Shown in pieces: positions 7,237-15,257 of a stretch of 64,000 nucleotides of DNA; the first letter of the stretch is position 1, and every line of letters begins with the position of its first letter. The notes under the pieces are model-generated. The model saw only the letters and a program-made list of their open reading frames with translations. It searched no databases and had not been told where the DNA came from. A program made the translations under genes and the position numbers. The DNA comes from JAXGMV01 sp040768445. Its GTDB lineage: Bacteria > Chloroflexota > Anaerolineae > Anaerolineales > Anaerolineaceae. The stretch covers positions 930,001 to 994,000 of the forward strand of contig JAXGMV010000001.1 in assembly GCA_040768445.1 (NCBI GenBank). The letters run 5' to 3'.

Positions 7237-8702
7237 TGGAGACTGCCTGCGGCTGTCATGACCCCGGCTTTATCCTGCGGCTGTTGTACGGCGGCAAGGA
7301 TGCTGAGCATATTGAAGCGTGGCTGGCTGAACGGCTGACGCACTTCAACCCGCCGCCTGCCCGACCCATCAACCAGGGTGATGTGCTGCTGACGGTTGAC
7401 CCACACCAGTTCAGCCGCGGTGGCGAGCAGGGACTGGCGGCACTGCAGCGTATCCTGGACGACCTGCCAGACGGGCTGTTCAGCGGTTTGCACCTGCTGC
7501 CGTTCTATGACGGTACCTCGTCCAACCCGCTGGCTGTGACTGACCTGCTGGCGGTGGACCCGGCGCTGGGGGGCTGGGACGATATCCGCCGGCTGGGTGA
7601 GCGCTTGACCCTGGCGCTGGATGTGCCGCTCAACGGGCTGTCAACTGAAAGCCGGGTATATAAAGCTTTTATCGCCCGCCAGCCGCCCTATGACCAATTT
7701 TTTCTAACAAAAACTCCGGGTGAAGAGGGTGATACTGCCCTGCCGCCCCGCTTTATAACCTGTGAGACTGCCGCCGGACCTTTGGGAGTGTATTCAACCT
7801 TTGGCGAGGGGCTGGCTGACCTGGATTATGCGCAGGCGCCGGTCTTTGAGTATGCGCTGGACGCCCTGCTGACCTGCATTGAGAACGGCGCTCAAATCAT
7901 CCGGCTGACGGATGTGGCGCACCTGGTGAAGGGGGGCGGCGGGTTGCACCTGCCGCAGACGCACCTGTTGGTGCGGGCTTTGCGTGCCCTGCTGGACGGC
8001 ATTGCCCCACATGTTCAACTGGTGGCTGAGAGCGGGCTGTTGTTCTCAGAGCCGAACTGGTATATCGGCAATGGCTTCAATGAGGTTCACCTGGCCCAGC
8101 ACACGCCGCTGATGGATGACCTGGCGCAGGCGAGGTTGAGCGGTGATGCCCGCCGCCTGACCCGGCACGCCGGGGGGATTGCTTTACCCTGCAACCGTGT
8201 CAGCCTGTATCACCCGCTGCCTGTATTTGCGGGTGCAACAGATGCCGGGCTGCGCGTCACGCTGGCTGCCGGGCTGGCGCTGGCCGGCGTACCGTCTGTG
8301 CGCCTGTCTGACCTGCTGGCGGCTGAGGGTGATGGCTTCAAACTGGATGCGAGGCGGCTGGCAGCCGTGGCAGACCTGCTGCGTGCCAGGCACGCTCAGG
8401 CGGCGTTTGACCCGCACGGCGCCCAACTGGTGCTGGACGTGGGAGCGACCGTCTTTGCCGTGCTGCGCATCAGCCCGGACTTGATGGAGCAGGCGCTGTG
8501 CCTGCACAACTTCTCGCCCGCCCCCTGCAAGGTAGATGGCGCCCTGCTGGCGGATGCCTCGGGTATGGCGCACGCCAACGACCTGCTCACCGGTGAGTCA
8601 GTTGACCTGCACGGTGAGGTGGTTTTGCCGGGGTATGCCGTGTGGTGGTTGAGAGCGGGGCATAAGGGTAAGGGCGGCATTTACCACCCTGTAAAGGGCT
8701 AA
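7236..8702 (+). CDS. GH13 / sucrose-phosphorylase-like protein with missing catalytic residues
   Basis: The fold signature of the sucrose-phosphorylase branch of GH13 is clear: LHLLPFYDG (residues 86-93), VDPALGGWDDI (108-117), a YDQFF loop, a STFGEGLADLDY block and GLHLPQTHLLVR (236-247). The general-acid strand LVAES keeps Glu265. The nucleophile position in the IRLD motif reads IRLT (Thr225, Asp one place later), the NH motif of strand 3 is LNG, and no HD motif is seen where the third carboxylate should be. It may be a non-hydrolytic or regulatory paralog. It is coupled to the upstream phosphatase gene by a one-base overlap. Confidence 0.75.
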   Translation: METACGCHDPGFILRLLYGGKDAEHIEAWLAERLTHFNPPPARPINQGDVLLTVDPHQFSRGGEQGLAALQRILDDLPDGLFSGLHLLPFYDGTSSNPLAVTDLLAVDPALGGWDDIRRLGERLTLALDVPLNGLSTESRVYKAFIARQPPYDQFFLTKTPGEEGDTALPPRFITCETAAGPLGVYSTFGEGLADLDYAQAPVFEYALDALLTCIENGAQIIRLTDVAHLVKGGGGLHLPQTHLLVRALRALLDGIAPHVQLVAESGLLFSEPNWYIGNGFNEVHLAQHTPLMDDLAQARLSGDARRLTRHAGGIALPCNRVSLYHPLPVFAGATDAGLRVTLAAGLALAGVPSVRLSDLLAAEGDGFKLDARRLAAVADLLRARHAQAAFDPHGAQLVLDVGATVFAVLRISPDLMEQALCLHNFSPAPCKVDGALLADASGMAHANDLLTGESVDLHGEVVLPGYAVWWLRAGHKGKGGIYHPVKG

Positions 8703-8710
8703 TGCCGCGG

Positions 8711-8786
8711 AAATTGTTCCAGAATAAATCCATCACAAGGTACCATATCCACTCTTGGTGATTAGCAATAAAGCAACCCTCACCCT
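8711..8786. repeat. intergenic repeat, copy 1 of a pair
   Basis: About 75 bases here (TTGTTCCAGAATAAATCC ... GGTGATTAG ... CCCTCACCC) recur with some 85% identity at 9091-9164. The space from 8703 to 9265 holds only such repeats, including CTCTCCCAGAGG-type palindromes and a CTTCGATCCCC element near 8990. No gene is seen in it. Confidence 0.7.
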
Positions 8787-9090
8787 TACCCTCTCCCAGA
8801 GGTAGAGGGATTAACGCCTGCTTTCAGTATGCTCCGCGATCCCGTCGGAATTAGCGTTGAAATTGTGCGAATAAGTGGACACAAAAAATGGACTGAGCGG
8901 GGAGTAAGGGCTGCAGGAGCTGGTGGCTTTCGCCCCTCTCCCTGTGGGAGAGGTTGGGTGAGGGTGATTTTTGTCCTTCAACCAATGGCTTCGATCCCCT
9001 AACGGGCACGCTGTCCCTTGGCTTCGATCTCTCGGTTTCGCCAAGCTCAGCCATCGAGACCTACGGCAGGCGGCATTACAATGCTGCCTA

Positions 9091-9164
9091 ATTTGTTACA
9101 GAATAAATCCTCCACAAGGTACCATATCCATTCTCGGTGATTAGTAATATAGTAACCCTCACCC
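9091..9164. repeat. intergenic repeat, copy 2 of a pair
   Basis: This is the second copy of the 8711-8786 unit in the same orientation, about 380 bp away. It is followed by the same CTCACCC...GAGGGAGAGG palindrome type. It lies just beyond the 3' end of the beta-helix gene. Confidence 0.7.
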
Positions 9165-9265
9165 GGCCTCTGCCTACTGCATGCTGCGCGATCCCAGAGG
9201 GAGAGGGGTTAACACCAGCCTTCAGCATCCTGTGCGACCACAGCGGCAGAGGATAATCTCCACCC

Positions 9266-11257
9266 TCACTGGCAGTGAATGATGATTTCGGTGTAACCTG
9301 GCAGGGTGGGGTGATGGGCAGCCTTGTCCGCCGGCCCCCAGGGCACGCCATAGCAGCCGTTCCTACCTTCATAAAAGTCGGTCAGGCGCGGTGACAGGCT
9401 GATGTTGTTCTCATCCACAAATTCCCCCTTGATGATCATGCCCTCAACCATGTAATTGATCTGTGAGCCGGTAACGCTGTTATTACGCATCACCAGCGAT
9501 CCACCTTCGGGTATCACCAGCCACAGCTGGCAGGTGCCTGCCGGGCACGGTCCGGCCAGAGCCGGGTCAGGCTCAGCTTCGCAGCCGGGGTTGCCGATGG
9601 TTTGCGGTAAGGCATCTTTGACACACCCCCAATTCCACATATGCGCGCCGATATTGATCCCCATGTGAAACCCGCCGCATTCGGTGTTAGACTCGTTGAT
9701 GATGGTATTGCCGCTGACCACAACACCTGAGGTGTCGGCGACATCCCACGGGTGCAGGGCAATCGCTGCAAAGGCGCCGTAATTCCCTGCGGTGGAGATC
9801 ACCCGGTTGTTGGTGATCACCGTATTCTGCCCGCCAAAGTGCACAATCCCAATATCGGAGGGGTTGATGATGGTATTGCCGGTGATGGTGTGGTTCGGGC
9901 CGACCAGGGTAATCCCGTCTGCCCAGCCGGCAAAGCCTTTGTCGGTATCGGCGTCAGTGTTGGCGCACACCTGCCTGTGGGTATGGTCGCCGGCGGTGTC
10001 TATGGTCACGTTGCGGATGGTTCCAGAATCACCGCTGAAACCAAGCGCTGTGCCGCACTCCGTTTGTGCGTTGACCAGGTCATGAATCACCACGTTGCCT
10101 GTGAACCCGACAAAATTCAAGTTCCCTGGCGAACACGTCGCATCATCAAAGATATCGCATTCAGGCAGCCATGAGCCCCAGTTGTCACCTTCGCCGTTGC
10201 CAACGCCGTCTGAGCCCATGCACACCCGCACATCCCGCCCGCCATGGATATCGATATACCCAAAATCAATGTTGTAGATATTTTTTGTATTATTAAACCG
10301 TGAACGGGCAAATAGACTGACAACAAAACCCAACAAATCCTGCGTGGCGTGCAGTAACGCGTGGTTATTGGGGTCTGAGGCGGTGAAGGTCAGGTCGTGT
10401 TTGGCGGTCATGCCGGTCAGGAACAGGGTCTTGTCCACCAGGTAACCCGTGTAACCACTGGTCTGCACCCCCGAAGTAAAGACGACCGTATCCCCGCTGC
10501 AGGTTGAATCGAGGGCTGACTGGATGGCAGTGCTGTCAGGCTGGTCATCAAAGGGGTTGGCGCCAAAATCGTCCACATGATAGGTGGAGATGGCTGCTTC
10601 ATACCCGTACACCCGCACCTCACGGATAATCTCAGCGCCGTTGCCGTCATCACTGAGCCTGAAATCACCCCCGTTCACCCGGTTGGAGAAAAAAGCATCA
10701 CACAGGTTGAATATGCCAGTCTTGAACTCCCCGCTGTTCGTTTTGACAATCGCACCGCCGCCGGCAAAAGCCCCATCAAAGGTCGCTGAGGGTTTGGCGT
10801 CGTACTCAATTGAAAACGTATCCATTCCCTGGTCGAGGTAATCCACCTCCACCCGCACATGCTCTGAGGGTGAGCCGGCATAGGCGCGGTTATCGTTGAC
10901 GTTGAATTGGATGAAATGATCCGGCACGTTGTTGCCGTCGGACGCAAAGAGTGCGCTGCCGTTGCCGGTGGTGCGCGCCTCAAGACCGAGTGCCTGCACA
11001 GAGAGGGTGTCCACATCACCGCCGCTGTCAAGTGTCATGCCGCTGCTGGTATTGGCGCTGCCCAGCGTGATTGACACTGCCAGGGGTTCTTTGGTTGGGG
11101 TTGGGGCGATGGTGGGGATTGTTGTTGGAGAGGGAACAGCTGTGGGTGGTCCGGGAGCCGTTGGAATAACAGTGGGAGCCAGTCCACCCAGGGGTTGGCA
11201 TGCTAAAAGGACACCCAGAAGCACAAGGGAAAACAAAACAGACCGTGTTTTCATCAT
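9266..11257 (-). CDS. secreted lipoprotein with right-handed parallel beta-helix repeats
   Basis: This 663-residue protein begins with a lipoprotein signal (FSLVLLGVLLAC, lipobox Cys20) and a Pro/Thr-rich linker to about residue 55. A beta-sandwich-like region follows (60-220), then a long series of short strand-turn repeats (about 280-620) of the type seen in pectate-lyase-like beta-helix proteins, for example VVISGNTIINESNTEC and TITGNTIINPSDIGIVHFGG. It is predicted to sit on the outside of the cell. Many cysteines occur in the C-terminal half. A role in polysaccharide binding or cleavage is possible but no catalytic residues were identified. Confidence 0.8.
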   Translation of the reverse strand: MMKTRSVLFSLVLLGVLLACQPLGGLAPTVIPTAPGPPTAVPSPTTIPTIAPTPTKEPLAVSITLGSANTSSGMTLDSGGDVDTLSVQALGLEARTTGNGSALFASDGNNVPDHFIQFNVNDNRAYAGSPSEHVRVEVDYLDQGMDTFSIEYDAKPSATFDGAFAGGGAIVKTNSGEFKTGIFNLCDAFFSNRVNGGDFRLSDDGNGAEIIREVRVYGYEAAISTYHVDDFGANPFDDQPDSTAIQSALDSTCSGDTVVFTSGVQTSGYTGYLVDKTLFLTGMTAKHDLTFTASDPNNHALLHATQDLLGFVVSLFARSRFNNTKNIYNIDFGYIDIHGGRDVRVCMGSDGVGNGEGDNWGSWLPECDIFDDATCSPGNLNFVGFTGNVVIHDLVNAQTECGTALGFSGDSGTIRNVTIDTAGDHTHRQVCANTDADTDKGFAGWADGITLVGPNHTITGNTIINPSDIGIVHFGGQNTVITNNRVISTAGNYGAFAAIALHPWDVADTSGVVVSGNTIINESNTECGGFHMGINIGAHMWNWGCVKDALPQTIGNPGCEAEPDPALAGPCPAGTCQLWLVIPEGGSLVMRNNSVTGSQINYMVEGMIIKGEFVDENNISLSPRLTDFYEGRNGCYGVPWGPADKAAHHPTLPGYTEIIIHCQ

Positions 11258-11400
11258 GTCCCTGCTTTCATATCGACTTACCTATTCGATTTATTTCATT
11301 ATAACGACATAAGGGGTGGGTATTCAATGAGTAAAATGGGCGGTAAGGGTCTATAGACACCGCTGAGCACGGTGTATGCGTCCGCAATGCGCCAGTTGGG

Positions 11401-11550
11401 GCGACCCATTGGGTCGCCAGGACAAAAACACTCACCGAAACTAAGTTTTGCAGACCATTGGGTTGTCCCCTCACTGCAACTATCCAGATAACGGTGTGCC
11501 ATTCGGGCGACCCACTGGGTCGCGAAGCACTCTGTAAGAGTCGCTCCCTG
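11401..11550. repeat. GACCC-type palindromic repeats, two copies
   Basis: GCGACCCATTGGGTCGC at 11401-11417 and a longer copy at 11507-11547, where GCGACCCACTGGGTCGC is joined to AAGCACTCTGTAAGAGTCGC. The rest of the 366-bp gap between the lipoprotein and the IS110 element shows no gene. Confidence 0.75.
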
Positions 11551-11623
11551 TAAATACCATTATCCTTCACCTTTCGGGCACCTACGACAAGTAGCGTTAT
11601 AGTGGTAGATACCGTCTTGAAAG

Positions 11624-12610
11624 TCAAGAGGGAAAAGCGGATTGCATCAAGTAATTTGGATCAAACGGCTGTCTGTGTTTGAGAACTCCAAAGACCAGAT
11701 GCAGTAACTTGCGCATGGCAGCGGCTACAATCGCCATCTTGGGTAACCCGCGTTGGGTTAGACGATCACAAAATGCACGGATAATTGGATTGTGCTTCCA
11801 TGCTACGATAGCAGGCATGTAAAGAATGTGTCGTAATAATGCCCTCCCTTCCTTCGAGAGTCTTGTTTTCTTGTGTACCGAACTGCCGGAGCGAAACCCC
11901 TTTGGGTTCAATCCAGCATAAGCGGCCAGTTGGGGTGCATCTTCAAAGCACGAGATATCACCAAGTTCGGCCAACAATCTGGCTGCTGTGAGCTTACCGA
12001 TACCAGGGATTGTCTCCAACAATGCTGACTTCTCTTTGAGCTCAGGATTGCCTGCAATCACTTCAAAAATAGCTTTCTGGAGCGCTTTCATCCGACTTGT
12101 AAGCTCTCTGAGATGATCCTGGATGTCTTCCACCACCCATGGGTCGCTCACGCCTGAAGTCAGGCGGTTGCGTTCCTGCTGGTAGTTAGCCTGTAAATCA
12201 TCTAAACGACGTACCATCTGGCGTAATTGTTTGAGATAAGGGGGAAAAGGTGCCCATAAAGCTGGTTTTTCCTTCTGGCAGAACTCTGCAATCAAGGCAG
12301 CGTCTGCTTTATCGGTCTTATTACGATGCAATTTACTGTCCCCGTAGCGTTTGATCCGGGCTGGATTGACTACACTCACTGCATGCCCTGCCTGGTACAG
12401 GTGCTCTGCCACCCCGTCACCATACTGTCCTGTGGTTTCCAAACAGGCATGTACCGGTCCAGCACCGTGAGAGTCCAACCAGCGTAACAACCTAGTGTAT
12501 CCGGCTTGATCATTGCTGAAGCTGGCATAGGCACTGTTTCTCTGTTCCCTCAGCAAGATCACATCAAATGTGTCTTTGGATATATCGATCCCTAGTATGG
12601 ATTGATTCAT
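11624..12610 (-). CDS. IS110 family transposase
   Basis: The 328-residue product has both halves of the family. The N-terminal RuvC-like DEDD domain has GIDISKDTFDV with Asp8, Glu in LETTGQYG near 60, and DKADAALIAEF near 105. The C-terminal Transposase_20 domain has LLETIPGIGKLTAARLLAELG, AAYAGLNPKGFRSG and the conserved serine region KEGRALLRHILY. The start at 12610 is supported by AGAGGAG and by alignment of the family N-terminus at GIDISK; the ATG 33 bases upstream is less likely. It looks intact. Confidence 0.93.
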   Translation of the reverse strand: MNQSILGIDISKDTFDVILLREQRNSAYASFSNDQAGYTRLLRWLDSHGAGPVHACLETTGQYGDGVAEHLYQAGHAVSVVNPARIKRYGDSKLHRNKTDKADAALIAEFCQKEKPALWAPFPPYLKQLRQMVRRLDDLQANYQQERNRLTSGVSDPWVVEDIQDHLRELTSRMKALQKAIFEVIAGNPELKEKSALLETIPGIGKLTAARLLAELGDISCFEDAPQLAAYAGLNPKGFRSGSSVHKKTRLSKEGRALLRHILYMPAIVAWKHNPIIRAFCDRLTQRGLPKMAIVAAAMRKLLHLVFGVLKHRQPFDPNYLMQSAFPS

Positions 12611-12840
12611 GGCAGTCTCCTCTGGTAAACTAAGCATGGGCACTGTTTAGATACTGGGATTGGATCTTCCTTGTGAATGCAAGCTCTTCCCTGGTGTGCG
12701 CTAGAGAGGCTTCAGATACCGTCCGATCTCTGTTCCTTTTGGGTAGTGAAGGGATCAAATCTACGAAACAGGCTAATTGCCATAAGGGCGGCTTCAGATT
12801 CACCTTCACTGATCTGAACAGTGCCTTTACCTCTCTAGCT
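12611..12840 (-). ncRNA. possible bridge-RNA region of the IS110 element
   Basis: IS110-group elements encode a structured guide (bridge) RNA in the non-coding end upstream of the recombinase gene. This 230-bp 5' segment has the right position and size and contains several self-complementary stretches, among them GCTAGAGAGG repeated around 12700 and 12830 in opposite orientation and GCACTGTT/AACAGTGC at both sides. It also holds the 10-base match to the 3' flank. The RNA is inferred from the family; I did not derive its loops. Confidence 0.35.
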
Positions 12841-12906
12841 TACCAAATATTAAGATACAAGGGCGGTATTCATTTGCCGCCGAATTTTTTCCAATAGGAA
12901 CCAAAG

Positions 12907-12934
12907 GTAGGTCAGGTATAGAAACCTGACCTAC
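12907..12934. repeat. perfect hairpin of the GTAGGTCAGGT type
   Basis: GTAGGTCAGGT (12907-12917), loop ATAGAA, ACCTGACCTAC (12924-12934) form an 11-bp perfect stem. It belongs to a hairpin family scattered through the window's intergenic spaces. Confidence 0.75.
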
Positions 12935-12976
12935 AATTATCTGAAAGCTGATAATCCGGGTGCGATCGGTTTTAGG

Positions 12977-13020
12977 GCGACCCAGTGGGTCGCGAAGCAC
13001 TCTGTAAGAGTCGCACCCTG
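12977..13020. repeat. GACCC-type palindromic repeat
   Basis: GCGACCCAGTGGGTCGC joined to AAGCACTCTGTAAGAGTCGC, nearly identical to the copy at 11507. The gap from 12841 to 13216 otherwise shows no gene. Confidence 0.75.
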
Positions 13021-13216
13021 TAAAACGCATCACCTGTTCCAAATAACGGCACAGGTAAAATGATTATATAAAAACACTGGACGGGTTTACAATCAATAGT
13101 GATCAACCTTATCAACCTGTCGCCCGGTCCGAGATGATGCCACCTTAAGCGGGGACCAAGTCGCGCAGCACCGGCGGCAGACATTAATCAAGCCACAACA
13201 AATGAAAGCAAGCGAT

Positions 13217-14731
13217 ATGAAAAAGGCCATCCTTATCCTAACCACACTCACCTGTTTGGTTCTGTCCGCCTGCTCAACCGCACTGCCGGCACAGCAAGCT
13301 TCGGAACCGTCCTCAAACCCATCTGCTGCTGCAACCCTGGCAGCCACACCGGTGCCCCCAACTGCGCAGCCAGGCACCCGGACGCCATCGCCCACAAAGA
13401 CAGCCACGGCTCTGCCTCCCGGATTCGGCAGCCCCAGCATCGGCGACCCGTTCATCCAAACCATGGGCAACGGCGGCTACGACGTGCAGAATTACACCAT
13501 CATCCTGGATGTGACCATGGCTACAAACGAGGTGAAGGCACTGACGCGCATTGAAGCCGTGACAACGCAGGAATTGAGCACGTTCACCCTTGATTTCACC
13601 GGCTTTGAGTGGGACGCCGTGCGAGTCAACGGCGAGGATGCGGCGTTCCGCAGGAAGATCGGCAAACTGGAGATCACTCCCGCCCACAGCCTGAAGGACA
13701 AGGCACCTTTCACAGTCGAGGTCGAGTACCACGGTGTACCCTTCCCGATAGGTTCTTTGAAAGGCAGTTCAGTGGGCTGGTTCAGGGCTATGGACGGCAC
13801 CATTAATGTCTTCACCGAACCTGACGGCGCATACGGCTGGTTCCCCTGCAACAACCACCCGCGCGACAAGGCGATCTTCCGCTTTGAGGTAACCGTCGAT
13901 GACCCGTGGATTGCGGCTGCCAACGGTCACCTGCTGGAGACCATCCCGCTGGACGGCAGGACGACCTACATCTTCGAGCTGGCTGAGCCGATGGCAACCT
14001 ACCTGGCAACGGTCAACATTGACCATTATGACATTGAGACGATGGAGGGACCAAACGGCGTCCTGATTCGCAATTATTTCCCGGCTGATTTTCCCGAGGT
14101 TCAGCGAAAGAATTACGACGTCATACCCGAGGTGATGGAATTCTTCAACAGTATTTATGGGCCCTACCCGTCAACCGTGTACGGTGTGCTGATCATGGAC
14201 GTGAATGCCACCCACTGCGCAAATGACCCATTCGGCGATGAAACGCAAAGCCTGACGATCGTCTGCCCTGACCCATCGTCCACCGGCATCGGCACCATAG
14301 TGCATGAGATGGCGCATGAGTGGTTTGGCGACAGCGTCAGCGTTGAGAGCTGGTCTGACCTGTGGCTGAAGGAGGGCATGGCAACCTATGCCGGATGTTT
14401 ATGGAAGAACCGCGGCGCAGACATGGCTGCCCTTGACGCCTGTATGAAGGACAGGGCCGTGAATTACCCGAACCGGGTGCCGGTTGATAAGCCGAGCAGG
14501 AACAACCTGTTCTGTACCGAAGCCTATACCGGCGGCGCACTGGTGTACCACTCCCTGCACAAGGAAGTGGGCGATGAGATGTTTTACGAGATCGTGCGAA
14601 CGTATTTGGAAAGATACCGCGGCAGTCATGCCGGCACGGATGAGTTCATCACGCTGGTCAACGAGGTGAGCGGGCAGGACCTGAGCGACGAAATCAGGGC
14701 CTGGCTGGATGCCCCGGTGATTCCTGAGTAG
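13217..14731 (+). CDS. M1-family metallopeptidase, lipoprotein
   Basis: This 504-residue secreted zinc peptidase has a lipoprotein leader (LTCLVLSAC), a Pro/Thr-rich linker and an aminopeptidase-N-like beta domain (YDVQNYTIILDVTM). The gluzincin site HEMAHEWFGDSV (residues ~362-373) is followed 18 residues after the second His by Glu in WLKEGMATY. The GAMEN-type substrate motif is not obvious, and the helical C-terminal domain of full M1 enzymes is short, so activity may differ from classical aminopeptidases. I start at the second in-frame ATG (13217), which puts a Lys-Lys right after Met as in most lipoprotein signals. Confidence 0.9.
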   Translation: MKKAILILTTLTCLVLSACSTALPAQQASEPSSNPSAAATLAATPVPPTAQPGTRTPSPTKTATALPPGFGSPSIGDPFIQTMGNGGYDVQNYTIILDVTMATNEVKALTRIEAVTTQELSTFTLDFTGFEWDAVRVNGEDAAFRRKIGKLEITPAHSLKDKAPFTVEVEYHGVPFPIGSLKGSSVGWFRAMDGTINVFTEPDGAYGWFPCNNHPRDKAIFRFEVTVDDPWIAAANGHLLETIPLDGRTTYIFELAEPMATYLATVNIDHYDIETMEGPNGVLIRNYFPADFPEVQRKNYDVIPEVMEFFNSIYGPYPSTVYGVLIMDVNATHCANDPFGDETQSLTIVCPDPSSTGIGTIVHEMAHEWFGDSVSVESWSDLWLKEGMATYAGCLWKNRGADMAALDACMKDRAVNYPNRVPVDKPSRNNLFCTEAYTGGALVYHSLHKEVGDEMFYEIVRTYLERYRGSHAGTDEFITLVNEVSGQDLSDEIRAWLDAPVIPE

Positions 14732-14816
14732 ATCTGACAGATACACCTTGCTCAGCCAGCAGGACTTCCGCCGTCTTGCAAACGCCTCCAGCAAGCTCAG
14801 CCAATGGGCACCGGTA

Positions 14817-15118
14817 GGGGCGACTCTTACAGAGTGCTTCGCGACCCATCGGGTCGCCTTGCCGAAAGTCCCCTGTGGGTCTCCGATACCCTAACAGGCA
14901 CGATGTCCCTGAGCCTGCCGTCTCCTGAGCTTGTCGAAGGGTCAAAGGGTGAGGAGAACCAATTGATAATTTAATGGCAATGAAAGCTCACGAGATTGCC
15001 GGGACTTCGATCCCTCGGCTTCGATCCCCTTGATGGGGACCTACAGCTCACTGCGTTCGCTTCCGGCAGGCTCAGCCACCGGCACCTTCCATCATGCTCA
15101 GCCAGCGGCACCTACGCC
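14817..15118. repeat. intergenic repeat cluster
   Basis: The 525-bp gap before the ECF operon contains GCGACTCTTACAGAGTGC plus GCGACCCATCGGGTCGC (14819-14862). It also has CTTCGATCCCC...GGGGACC (15006-15041) and runs of GGCAGGCTCAGCCACCGGCACCT (15066-15118). Open frames across it are not genes. Confidence 0.7.
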
Positions 15119-15209
15119 GCTCGACCAGCCATACACCCGCTACTATCTTCCTGCACAGGGGTTTAAGTATATGATCTGTTCGCAAGGACATAAATATCGC
15201 TGTTGTGAG

Positions 15210-15215
15210 TATAAT
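15210..15215 (+). promoter_or_regulatory. -10 box upstream of the ECF operon
   Basis: There is a perfect TATAAT 43 bp before the chosen start of the ATPase gene. No good -35 box stands 17 bp upstream (GACATA), so the promoter is tentative. No thiamine, cobalamin or queuosine riboswitch signature is visible in the leader. Confidence 0.4.
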
Positions 15216-15257
15216 TTAACTGACGTTCTAAACAAACCTGAACTCGACTGGAAACCC

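Larger units (their letters stand above)
11607..12840 (-). mobile_element. IS110-family insertion sequence (limits approximate)
   Basis: A complete IS110 recombinase gene has about 230 bp of non-coding DNA on its 5' side and almost none on its 3' side, the layout of IS110-group elements. AGATACCGTC occurs at 11607-11616, just past the 3' end, and again at 12714-12723 inside the 5' non-coding part. No terminal inverted repeats are expected for this family and none is seen. The exact ends cannot be fixed without an empty site. Confidence 0.55.

Noticed and set aside
8811..9372. Short open frames in the 8.7-9.4 kb gap as small genes.
   Set aside because: They are reading frames through duplicated repeats, with no ribosome site and no consistent protein between the two repeat copies.
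15030..15257. The long open frame upstream of the ECF ATPase start.
   Set aside because: It runs through intergenic repeats (GGCAGGCTCAGCC and CTTCGATCCCC elements), has no domain content and no ribosome site; family similarity begins at 15258.
15120..15257. A thiamine or cobalamin riboswitch before the ECF operon.
   Set aside because: The characteristic core sequences of these classes are not found in the leader.
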